A stretch of DNA of 10,208 nucleotides from JAGVWJ01 sp964588555 (GCA_964588555.1 CAZPPT010000021.1:1-10208); one strand, 5' to 3'. Numbered from the stretch's first letter, positions 1 through 5,281 are shown. Notes: a model not told the origin generated them from the sequence alone. Translations and numbers: made by a program.

Positions 1-2
1 TA

Positions 3-143
3 CTTGTAGATGAACTTCTTGGGGCAATTGCGGAGAGGCACGGTATGGAAAGCCATATCATCGTCGGTGCGGAACGTATTGCCGACGTAAAGCCGCGCCG
101 GGTAAAATTAAGGGAAAGCGTCGTTGTGATGCGGCGTACCTGA
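3..143 (+). CDS. C-terminal fragment of an unrecognised protein
   Basis: Frame 3 is open from the left edge for 46 codons to a TGA at 141-143; the other two forward frames hit stops within the first 13 bases. The fragment has regular hydrophobic spacing and a basic, beta-strand-like end (VKLRESVVVMRRT). That end is loosely like the C-terminus of class I RNA methyltransferases such as the tRNA G10 family, but the match is too short to name a function. A run of eight T at 209-216 downstream could end its transcript. Confidence 0.55.
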   Translation, partial: LVDELLGAIAERHGMESHIIVGAERIADVKPRRVKLRESVVVMRRT

Positions 144-285
144 TGTATTTTTCCAGGCCGTCCGAAAGACTGAAGGAAAAAAATCCAATCTGGTTCGTAA
201 TAAAGCTATTTTTTTTAAATTAAACCCATATTTAACATAAAAAATTATGATTTATTGCGGTTTTTGACAAACTACCCCTAAGAAG

Positions 286-294
286 CTTTATATA
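286..294 (+). promoter_or_regulatory. TATA box for the secreted GWN-repeat protein
   Basis: CTTTATATA matches the archaeal TATA-box consensus. It lies 47 bases before the ATG at 341, so a start of transcription near 315-320 would leave a short leader holding the ribosome binding site GAGGTGA (330-336). The rest of 144-285 is AT-rich with no gene I can support. Confidence 0.7.
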
Positions 295-340
295 GCCGCA
301 CCCAAGCGAAGCATTCCAAGAAACAACCAGAGGTGAAACC

Positions 341-1597
341 ATGAACACGCGGATACCGCTGGCATTGTTCCTGGTGCTTGCATTGTTAGCACCGACATAT
401 GCCCAGAACGAAACAGTGACGGAAAATGACCTCTCCCTTAATGTGGGACAAGAATACGACATAGGAGAAGGACTTGTTCTTATGGTTGACAGCATTGAAA
501 CCGTAGAAGGACAAGCGGTCGTAAATGCACACATACGACCCACGAGCGATGAAGCACGCATCGCAAGTGCAAACGACACAACAATCAATGTGCGCATTGT
601 GCAGGGAACACCGTACAACGCTGACTTTGGAAGCCAGAGAATTACCATTCACCTGGTTTCAGTAAGCGACGGTGAAACACAGACAATAAACCTACGAGTA
701 GTTATCAGGGCAATTGAAACGCCTGCAGAACCAGTAGTTACCGTTAAGGTAGTAGACCAGGACGACAATGAACTCCAAAACAGACTCGTACGGGTTCATT
801 ATGAAGAATCAGACACGACGACATCCGGACAGTACACTGATGAAAACGGGGAAGTACGGATGGAGATAGACCGCGACAGGGCATTCCATTTAATGGTAGA
901 TGGGATGGACCACATGGAACAGTATCTCGTCAGCCTTATTGACGGCCAAAACCAGTTGTGCATGGGAGACGATGCAGATGATTGCAGCACCAATCTCTTC
1001 ATCCTCGTCGTGCATGAGGTAAGCGATGATGAAAACGAAACGGACGGTCGGCAGTACGAAATCCAATTGCGTGACGGATGGAACCTTGTATCAGCTCCAT
1101 TGCTCAATGCATCGATTGATGAAAACAACTGCAACGGTGCACGATTTTTCGTATATGACGCAGACAGCGGAAACTATATGAGAAAATCTGCAAGCGAGCT
1201 TTACATTGGTGAATTCTTTGAAGCATTTTGGGTTAAGACAAACGACCGATGCGGCATAACCATGGAAGGGGACAGCTTCATCGGAATTGATGACCTCAAG
1301 GCAGTTTATCCAATTGAAGGATGGAACCTCCTTGGTGCACCCAGAGAATCAGTAAACTGGGAACGCGTCGAAGGTACGTGCGAGGTGCGAAGCGGCCCGT
1401 GGATGTATGACACGGACGGACGAAGATGGGAGCGCGCATCACGCCTTGAGACTGGCAAAGGGTATGCACTTAAGGTTGCAGACAACTGCCAGTTGGGAGA
1501 CGTAAGCATGGCACCACCAGCCTTCCCGGACAGTAGTGAAAACCATGATGACTATTACGACAATGATAGTTATTATGACGACGACAACGGCTACTGA
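341..1597 (+). CDS. secreted protein with two GWN-type repeats and an Asp/Tyr-rich tail
   Basis: This 418-residue protein has a clear Sec signal peptide (charged start, hydrophobic residues 5-17, likely cleavage after TYA at 21) and no C-terminal membrane anchor, so it is probably released or held by other surface proteins. Residues 22-127 look beta-rich. Residues 131-220 resemble a CNA-B/carboxypeptidase-regulatory-like beta sandwich (strand VVTVKVVDQDDNEL, then TDENGEV). Two units then follow about 81 residues apart, starting at GWNLVSAP (246) and GWNLLGAP (327). Each has a pair of cysteines (264/304 and 347/383), and a further pair lies at 207/215, so three disulfides are plausible. The last 20 or so residues are almost only Asp, Tyr, Asn and Ser. 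GWN-type repeats are common in archaeal and bacterial surface proteins of unknown role. Start: ATG at 341 with GAGGTGA just upstream. The exact function is not recognisable. Confidence 0.85.
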   Translation: MNTRIPLALFLVLALLAPTYAQNETVTENDLSLNVGQEYDIGEGLVLMVDSIETVEGQAVVNAHIRPTSDEARIASANDTTINVRIVQGTPYNADFGSQRITIHLVSVSDGETQTINLRVVIRAIETPAEPVVTVKVVDQDDNELQNRLVRVHYEESDTTTSGQYTDENGEVRMEIDRDRAFHLMVDGMDHMEQYLVSLIDGQNQLCMGDDADDCSTNLFILVVHEVSDDENETDGRQYEIQLRDGWNLVSAPLLNASIDENNCNGARFFVYDADSGNYMRKSASELYIGEFFEAFWVKTNDRCGITMEGDSFIGIDDLKAVYPIEGWNLLGAPRESVNWERVEGTCEVRSGPWMYDTDGRRWERASRLETGKGYALKVADNCQLGDVSMAPPAFPDSSENHDDYYDNDSYYDDDNGY

Positions 1598-1616
1598 AGG
1601 GAACGGCTTTTGAATG

Positions 1617-1651
1617 CAGCGTGGGGGGAAACCCCCCACCTGTAATTTTTT
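1617..1651 (+). terminator. GC-rich hairpin and T-run after the GWN-repeat gene
   Basis: GTGGGGGG (1621-1628) pairs perfectly with CCCCCCAC (1632-1639) around a 3-base AAA loop. CAG/CTG adds three outer pairs past a one-base bulge. TTTTTT follows at 1646-1651. It sits 20 bases after the stop codon. Archaeal termination relies mainly on the T-run, so the role of the hairpin (stop or 3' end protection) is inferred. Confidence 0.7.
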
Positions 1652-1680
1652 ATTAGGAATGTCCCTAAGGAAATCCCTTG

Positions 1681-1690
1681 TTTTTAAATA
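1681..1690 (+). promoter_or_regulatory. TATA-like box for the beta-propeller lipoprotein
   Basis: TTTTTAAATA lies 35-44 bases before the ATG at 1725, after the upstream terminator. A start of transcription near 1710 would give a leader of about 15 bases containing the GGTGGT ribosome binding site (1714-1719). Confidence 0.6.
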
Positions 1691-1724
1691 GGCGTATTGG
1701 GTACACTAAAATGGGTGGTATCCG

Positions 1725-3716
1725 ATGCATATGAAAAATCTCATAATAAGCATATTATTGATGGGCTTGCTCCTACTGACAGGCTGTATTCGCCAGGGGA
1801 TAAAGTCAGGGGACAAGAAAGGGGATACCTCATTTGTTTCACTTGCAGAGGCGCTTCCTTCATTCGCGTCATGTAGCGAGATCCGCGATGCGTTTACGAA
1901 ATCACAAAATTATGCGTATGAAAAGGTAGCAATGCCGCTTGTTGCTGATGCCGTGCAAGGCGCGGCGCGGGAAAGTTCGGCGGATGGTGCGGCGGCACCT
2001 GCATACTCGACAACAAACATACAGGTGCAGGGTGTTGATGAGGCGGATATCGTAAAAACAGATGGGAGTTATGTATATGCCATTTCAAAAGGGCGACTCC
2101 ATATCGCAAAGGCGTACCCGGTTGATTCGGCACAGGTGACCTCCACCACGCCGCTCGAAAAAGTAACGCCGCAGGAGATGTTTCTTTCAGGAGACAAGCT
2201 TGTTATATTTGGAAGCGAACAGATCGAATATCCCGTAATCGCAGAAGATAATGCAGCTAAAGATAGAATTGCATACTATCCGTATTACAAACCTTCAACG
2301 GTAATCCAAATCTGGGACATAACGGATCGCGGAAATCCGAAAATTCTCAAAACAAGCGAGATTGAGGGGAGCTACGTTTCTTCCCGAATGATTGACGAAC
2401 ACGTGTATTTCGTAATAAACGATTATCCTGACTACTATGCAGCAACTGATTCAATTGTTCCGCAATATGGCGAGGACGGCGGAAATACGAGTGCAATTGC
2501 ACCATGCGTCGAGATACGCTACATACAGGACGTGCCTGCACAATCGTTCGTGATTGTCGGATCACTTTCAGTTGATGACCCTGGAAAGGAAATAAGAAAG
2601 GAAGTAATTGCGGCATCGGGACAAAATGTCTACGTATCTGAAAATAACCTCTATCTTGCCGAAGTAAACTATAACTACCAGATACTGCCGCTTCGACCGC
2701 TTGACGTAGTTGCAGACGCCATCTTACCGCCGCGCGAGAATGCTGAGAAAACAATTATTCACCGATTTTCACTTGATGACGGTGTAATCGGCTACGGTGG
2801 ATCGATGGAAGCACCCGGCCACATCCTTAACCAGTTCTCAATGGATGAACACGAAGGGCATTTCAGAATTGCAACAACAATTGGTGAGGTTTTCAGGGGC
2901 GGGGAAAGTAAGTCGACCAACAACATATATATCTTTGATATGGAAGGAAAAATGGCCGGAAAAATTGAAAGACTCGCACCTGGCGAGCGGATCTATTCAA
3001 CGCGCTTTATGGGAGATAAGGCGTACATGGTCACCTTCAAAAAGGTAGACCCGCTCTTTGTGCTTGATCTAACGAATCCCAAAGAGCCAAAGGTTCTTGG
3101 TAAACTGAAGATCCCCGGCTACTCGGACTACCTCCACCCAATTGATGAGAATCACTTGATTGGGATTGGTAAAGATACGATTGAAGCAGAAGAAGGGGAC
3201 TTTGCCTGGTACCAGGGAGTCAAGATGGCAATTTTTGATATCTCGGATGTTGAGAACCCGCTGGAATTGCACAAGGTAATAATTGGGGACCGCGGAACAG
3301 AATCATATGCACTCCATGACCACAAGGCATTTCTGTACAGCAAGGAGAAGAACCTGCTCGTCATTCCCGTAACGCTTGCTGAAATAAGCGAGAAAATGAA
3401 GGAAGATGCACGGCGCGGTGGGTGGCCTGCGTACGGTGAGTATACCTTCCAGGGCGCATATGTGTACGACCTTACTGTTGAGAACGGCTTTAACCTCAAG
3501 GGAAGGGTTACCCACGTGGATGACGATTCGCTTCTAAAGTCGGGCTATTACTACGGAGGCAATGGCAATGACGTAAAGCGGTCACTCTATATCGGAGATC
3601 ACCTCTATACGGTGTCGGATAACAAGATACTCGTCAATACACTTGATGATTTGGAAGGCGTAAAGGAGATAAAACTGCCTGGGGAGTATCCTGACTACTA
3701 CGGGTATATGGAATAA
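1725..3716 (+). CDS. lipoprotein with C-terminal beta-propeller domain (PF09826-like)
   Basis: This is a 663-residue exported protein. The first 21 residues are a lipoprotein signal ending in the lipobox LTGC (Cys21), so the mature protein should be lipid-anchored outside the cell. Residues 101-114 (VQGVDEADIVKTDG) followed by Y-VYAISKGRLHI are the signature of the archaeal/bacterial 'secreted protein with C-terminal beta-propeller domain' family (Beta_propel, COG4880), distantly like WD40 propellers. Repeated blades are visible as segments of the type 'IQIWDITD..NPKILK', 'LFVLDLTNPKEPKVLGKL' and 'MAIFDISDVENPLELHK'. Its length is usual for the family; ligand and role are unknown. Start: the ATG at 1725 lies 6 bases after GGTGGT; the ATG two codons later (1731) is an alternative with the same signal peptide. 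It has its own promoter and meets the minus-strand tRNA-Val tail to tail. Confidence 0.92.
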   Translation: MHMKNLIISILLMGLLLLTGCIRQGIKSGDKKGDTSFVSLAEALPSFASCSEIRDAFTKSQNYAYEKVAMPLVADAVQGAARESSADGAAAPAYSTTNIQVQGVDEADIVKTDGSYVYAISKGRLHIAKAYPVDSAQVTSTTPLEKVTPQEMFLSGDKLVIFGSEQIEYPVIAEDNAAKDRIAYYPYYKPSTVIQIWDITDRGNPKILKTSEIEGSYVSSRMIDEHVYFVINDYPDYYAATDSIVPQYGEDGGNTSAIAPCVEIRYIQDVPAQSFVIVGSLSVDDPGKEIRKEVIAASGQNVYVSENNLYLAEVNYNYQILPLRPLDVVADAILPPRENAEKTIIHRFSLDDGVIGYGGSMEAPGHILNQFSMDEHEGHFRIATTIGEVFRGGESKSTNNIYIFDMEGKMAGKIERLAPGERIYSTRFMGDKAYMVTFKKVDPLFVLDLTNPKEPKVLGKLKIPGYSDYLHPIDENHLIGIGKDTIEAEEGDFAWYQGVKMAIFDISDVENPLELHKVIIGDRGTESYALHDHKAFLYSKEKNLLVIPVTLAEISEKMKEDARRGGWPAYGEYTFQGAYVYDLTVENGFNLKGRVTHVDDDSLLKSGYYYGGNGNDVKRSLYIGDHLYTVSDNKILVNTLDDLEGVKEIKLPGEYPDYYGYME

Positions 3717-3737
3717 ACTTTTATTTTTTATAAAAAA
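3717..3737. terminator. shared T/A-rich terminator between convergent propeller gene and tRNA-Val
   Basis: TTTTTTATAAAAAA (3724-3737) is palindromic. On the plus strand it follows the propeller stop codon by 7 bases and gives T-runs; on the minus strand six T follow directly after the last tRNA-Val base (3738). It can therefore end both convergent transcripts by the T-run mechanism typical of archaea. Confidence 0.7.
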
Positions 3738-3751
3738 TGGGCCCTGGAGGA

Positions 3752-3803
3752 ATTTCAGCGCCCTAGCACCCCACTTTTGGGGCGCATTTTGGTAAAATGC
3801 GCA
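3752..3803 (-). other. tRNA-Val intron 3 (T-loop, position 59/60, 52 nt)
   Basis: A complete bulge-helix-bulge is visible. Outer helix: T-stem GGGGG/CCTCC. Central helix: TTCA (3809-3806) with TGAA (3757-3754), all four pairs. Bulges: ATT (3805-3803) and ATT (3753-3751). Inner helix: GCGC (3802-3799) with GCGC (3761-3758). Cutting after the second base of each bulge restores the 7-base T-loop. The 9-bp hairpin GCGCATTTT/AAAATGCGC (3782-3802) competes with the inner helix and would otherwise look like a terminator. Confidence 0.9.
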
Positions 3804-3825
3804 ATTGAACCCCCCGTCTTTGCCG

Positions 3826-3874
3826 TTTTCAAACCGTTTTTCCGTGAACGCTTTTGGCATCCCGAAAAGGGTTC
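3826..3874 (-). other. tRNA-Val intron 2 (anticodon loop, canonical position 37/38, 49 nt)
   Basis: Strict bulge-helix-bulge. Outer helix: anticodon stem TTGCC/GGCAA. Central helix: TTCA (3880-3877) with TGAA (3831-3828). Bulges: CAG (3876-3874) and AAC (3827-3825). Inner helix: AACC (3873-3870) with GGTT (3835-3832). Splicing joins A37 to C38. Confidence 0.92.
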
Positions 3875-3895
3875 TGTGAAGGCAACGTCTTACCG

Positions 3896-4002
3896 ATAGC
3901 GAACATTTTTGGAATAAAAGTTTTTGGTAAACCTTTGACGCGAGTGGCGTCAAAATTTGTCATCGTTTTTTCCGATGACAAACCTTTTTCCTAAAAATGC
4001 TT
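3896..4002 (-). other. tRNA-Val intron 1 (D-loop, position 15/16, 107 nt)
   Basis: Relaxed bulge-helix-bulge. Central helix: GTCG (4008-4005) with CGCT (3901-3898), giving two Watson-Crick pairs, one G-U and one mismatch. Bulges: ATA (4004-4002) and ATC (3897-3895). Inner helix: 9 pairs, one of them G-U, between 4001-3993 and 3910-3902. Inside lie two perfect hairpins: a 10-bp stem at 3956-3982 and an 8-bp stem at 3934-3954. The exact cut sites are less certain than for the other two introns, because a shift by one base (A|T) gives the same mature tRNA. Confidence 0.82.
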
Positions 4003-4044
4003 ATCGACTAAAGGCCCACAAAACAAGTATTTGATGCTTAGATG

Positions 4045-4053
4045 AATTTTTAA
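4045..4053 (-). promoter_or_regulatory. TATA-like box for tRNA-Val
   Basis: On the minus strand TTAAAAATT is centred about 32 bases upstream of the first tRNA base (4017). That is the expected distance for an archaeal TATA box with a leader of a few bases. It lies back to back with the promoter of the DUF305 gene. Confidence 0.5.
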
Positions 4054-4084
4054 CCTATTTGTCGCCAGGTTTATAACCAAAAAC

Positions 4085-4094
4085 AATATATAAG
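4085..4094 (+). promoter_or_regulatory. TATA box giving a probably leaderless DUF305 mRNA
   Basis: AATATATAAG is centred about 24 bases before the ATG at 4114, so transcription should begin at or next to the start codon. No GGTGA-type ribosome binding site is present between the box and the ATG, which agrees with a leaderless message. Confidence 0.6.
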
Positions 4095-4113
4095 AAGTTC
4101 GACTTATATACAT

Positions 4114-4566
4114 ATGACAAGAAATGCATACAAGACCCTTTCCATAATCCTTGGAATATCCCTTATCCTCATGTACTCAATAATGTTCCTTAACGTTGAC
4201 AACTCAGCACACGTCTACCTGAGTCTTACGAGGTTATACATTTCTGTCCTGATGGTAACGCCCATGGCAGTACTTATGCTGTTTTTAATGCCTGAAATGT
4301 TTAAAAATAAAAAAAATAATGCTATGATAGTTAGTACGAGCGCACTTGTTTTTATCGTTACACTATTTCTATTGAGAACCCAGACCCCCATCGCTGACAT
4401 ACAATACATGAAAGCGATGATCCCGCACCATTCTTCTGCGATACTTACGAGCAAATATGCAGACATACAGGATCCGGAAGTAAAAAATTTGTCATTACAG
4501 ATTATTGAGTCGCAAGAACAGGAGATAGCCCAGATGAAGAGAATTTTGGAACGGATGGAGGAGTAG
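4114..4566 (+). CDS. DUF305 domain membrane protein
   Basis: This is a 150-residue protein with three hydrophobic helices (about 8-26, 38-60 and 71-87), then a short helical domain outside or at the membrane face. Residues 99-150 carry the DUF305 signature: YMKAMIPHHSSAI (His105, His106), then a conserved helix with repeated Glu/Gln (ESQEQEIAQMKRILERM). DUF305 folds as a ferritin-like helical bundle and is often found near metal-handling genes, but its role is not settled. The architecture of three N-terminal helices plus one DUF305 unit is a usual form of the family, so the gene looks complete. It stands alone, with its own promoter, between two divergently and convergently placed tRNA genes. 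Confidence 0.9.
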   Translation: MTRNAYKTLSIILGISLILMYSIMFLNVDNSAHVYLSLTRLYISVLMVTPMAVLMLFLMPEMFKNKKNNAMIVSTSALVFIVTLFLLRTQTPIADIQYMKAMIPHHSSAILTSKYADIQDPEVKNLSLQIIESQEQEIAQMKRILERMEE

Positions 4567-4593
4567 GATATTGTCCTCAGCCGTCGTTGAAAT

Positions 4594-4598
4594 AAAAA
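4594..4598 (-). terminator. T-run after tRNA-Gln
   Basis: On the minus strand TTTTT begins 4 bases after the last tRNA-Gln base (4603). A short T-run directly behind a tRNA is the usual archaeal stop signal. Confidence 0.6.
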
Positions 4599-4616
4599 GG
4601 TATAGCCCCGATCGGA

Positions 4617-4660
4617 AAAGCGTTTCCGGTTTCCCGTTTTGAGTTCCGGGTCTTGGAAAT
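4617..4660 (-). other. tRNA-Gln intron 2 (T-loop, position 59/60, 44 nt)
   Basis: The geometry of a bulge-helix-bulge is exact: T-stem ATCGG/CCGAT outside, 4 bases facing 4 bases, bulges AAA (4662-4660) and TTT (4618-4616), inner helix TTTCC (4659-4655) with GGAAA (4627-4623). The central helix is weak: only C56 and G57 pair with G4621 and C4622, and the other two positions are mismatched. Removing it joins A59 to T60 and restores TTCGAAT. Confidence 0.88.
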
Positions 4661-4704
4661 TTCGAACCGATGTATACAGGTCCAAAGCCTGTCATCCTTG
4701 ACCA

Positions 4705-4760
4705 CAGTCTAAACCATTTAGCAAATAAGTTTTGGATGAAACCTTTTCCTAAAAGGTTTC
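4705..4760 (-). other. tRNA-Gln intron 1 (D-loop, position 15/16, 56 nt)
   Basis: Central helix GTCT (4766-4763) pairs with AGAC (4710-4707), four perfect pairs. Bulges are AGG (4762-4760) and TGT (4706-4704). The inner helix AAACC (4759-4755) with GGTTT (4715-4711) continues past one T-T mismatch into TTTAG/CTAAA. The outer helix is weak. A local 9-bp hairpin, AAACCTTTT/AAAAGGTTT (4739-4759), uses the same bases as the inner helix and is an alternative fold. Confidence 0.9.
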
Positions 4761-4800
4761 CTAGACGACGGGGCTAATGGAAATGATTAAGGAGGCAAGG

Positions 4801-4808
4801 ATTTAAAT
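4801..4808 (-). promoter_or_regulatory. TATA-like box for tRNA-Gln
   Basis: The palindrome ATTTAAAT is centred about 29 bases upstream of the first tRNA-Gln base (4775), the distance expected for an archaeal promoter. It lies just behind the stop codon of the preceding minus-strand gene, so read-through from that gene is also possible. Confidence 0.6.
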
Positions 4809-4815
4809 TACATAA

Positions 4816-5277
4816 TTATTGAACAAAGTGTTTCATCATCCGCAAGGCAAACTTCGCCTGCCCCTCGTTTATGCCAAGCAAGAGAGAAATGTGAACCAGC
4901 TCACGGGCGGATCGTAATTCAAATTCATTTTGTGCAAAATCTGCAAACGTATAGTAGGCATTATACTTGACACAAAACTTAAGGAACGAGCGGAGGCGTG
5001 ATAACAAAATGGCACGCGTCACCCCATACGTTTTAATGATTTTTGAAAGATCGATCAAAAAACACGCCTTTTGTTTCTCTGCAATGAGCTTTATTGCGCC
5101 CTCGTCAAGCTCGTAATTCTCGACAAGGATGAGTACTTTACGGTTCTTGTACTGCACGGCGTCCTTAATAGTTGGAACAGTAACAGTCGCCTTTTTCGCA
5201 TCGTTTACTGAAAATAATTTTTCGTAGCCTCGTGCCGGGGCGTTATTTTCGCGTGAAAAGGAGATGATGTTGAACAT
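4816..5277 (-). CDS. rnp3: probable RNase P protein component 3 (p30/Rpp30-like)
   Basis: A 153-residue protein likely to be the archaeal homologue of Rpp30, a protein subunit of RNase P that helps mature tRNA 5' ends. What is seen: a C-terminal half of the type FLKFCVKYNAYYTFADFAQNEFELRSARELVHISLLLGI, which fits the family's conserved end (Arg/Lys-rich helix, then LRSPRDLI..LLGM). Before it lies an alternation of strands and helices as in its TIM-barrel-like fold (KVLILVENYEL, then KACFLIDLSKIIKTYGVTRA). The family is usually 200 residues or more, so the N-terminal part is short. Context supports the call, because L15e and p30 are neighbours in the archaeal exosome/RNase P superoperon and L15e lies upstream on the same strand. 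Start: the ATG at 5277 follows GTGATCC (5285-5279), an excellent match to the 16S rRNA tail, and begins 4 bases after the previous stop. A TTG at 5304 would overlap the previous gene and has no such site. Confidence 0.68.
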   Translation of the reverse strand: MFNIISFSRENNAPARGYEKLFSVNDAKKATVTVPTIKDAVQYKNRKVLILVENYELDEGAIKLIAEKQKACFLIDLSKIIKTYGVTRAILLSRLRSFLKFCVKYNAYYTFADFAQNEFELRSARELVHISLLLGINEGQAKFALRMMKHFVQ

Positions 5278-5281
5278 AGGA

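Larger units (their letters stand above)
3738..4017 (-). tRNA. tRNA-Val(CAC) interrupted by three introns
   Basis: Minus strand, exons 4017-4003, 3895-3875, 3825-3804 and 3751-3738, adding up to a 72-nt tRNA. Acceptor GGGCCTT (4017-4011) pairs with AGGGCCC (3745-3739), discriminator A at 3738, no encoded CCA. D-stem GTCG (10-13) faces AGAC (22-25) with a G13-A22 mismatch; the D-loop ATCGGTA holds the G18-G19 pair. Anticodon stem TTGCC/GGCAA is closed by loop TTCACAC, anticodon CAC. T-stem GGGGG/CCTCC (one G-U) has loop TTCAATT. The reassembled anticodon arm is the same type as in known archaeal tRNA-Val (..CCTTCACACGG..). Introns lie at 15/16 (107 nt), 37/38 (49 nt) and 59/60 (52 nt); the last two have perfect bulge-helix-bulge motifs. 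Odd point: position 15 is T and 48 is G, a swap of the usual purine-pyrimidine pair. What I cannot show is that the RNA is spliced or charged. Confidence 0.93.
4603..4775 (-). tRNA. tRNA-Gln(TTG) interrupted by two introns
   Basis: Minus strand, exons 4775-4761, 4704-4661 and 4616-4603, adding up to a 73-nt tRNA. Acceptor AGCCCCG (4775-4769) pairs perfectly with CGGGGCT (4610-4604), discriminator A at 4603, no encoded CCA. D-stem GTCT pairs with GGAT (two G-U); D-loop AGTGGTCAA. Anticodon stem ACAGG/CCTGT is closed by loop CTTTGGA, anticodon TTG. The variable loop is ATAC. T-stem ATCGG/CCGAT (five perfect pairs) has loop TTCGAAT. The invariant T8, A14, G18, G19, T54, T55, C56 and A58 are all present only after removing introns at 15/16 (56 nt) and 59/60 (44 nt). 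The anticodon arm and D-loop look like known euryarchaeal tRNA-Gln. Without splicing, only the middle exon looks like a tRNA, so standard scans may report a fragment or miss it. Confidence 0.94.

Noticed and set aside
3782..3802. 9-bp hairpin GCGCATTTT/AAAATGCGC as a terminator or REP-like repeat
   Set aside because: It lies inside the tRNA-Val T-loop intron, whose bulge-helix-bulge explains its outer arm; no T-run follows in a useful place.
3582..3953. Minus-strand open frame of 123 codons across the propeller gene's end and the intergenic region
   Set aside because: It runs through the tRNA-Val exons and introns and antisense to the propeller gene, has no ribosome binding site and no protein-like pattern.
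4661..4704. tRNA-Gln fragment as a pseudogene or integration remnant
   Set aside because: The missing acceptor, D-stem and T-stem halves are all present on either side in the right order and pair perfectly after removing introns.
4739..4759. 9-bp hairpin AAACCTTTT/AAAAGGTTT as a terminator
   Set aside because: It is within the tRNA-Gln D-loop intron between two exons of one tRNA; a stop here would end the tRNA early.
3738..4775. Trans-split or permuted tRNA genes
   Set aside because: All exons lie in collinear 5' to 3' order on one strand, so ordinary cis introns suffice.
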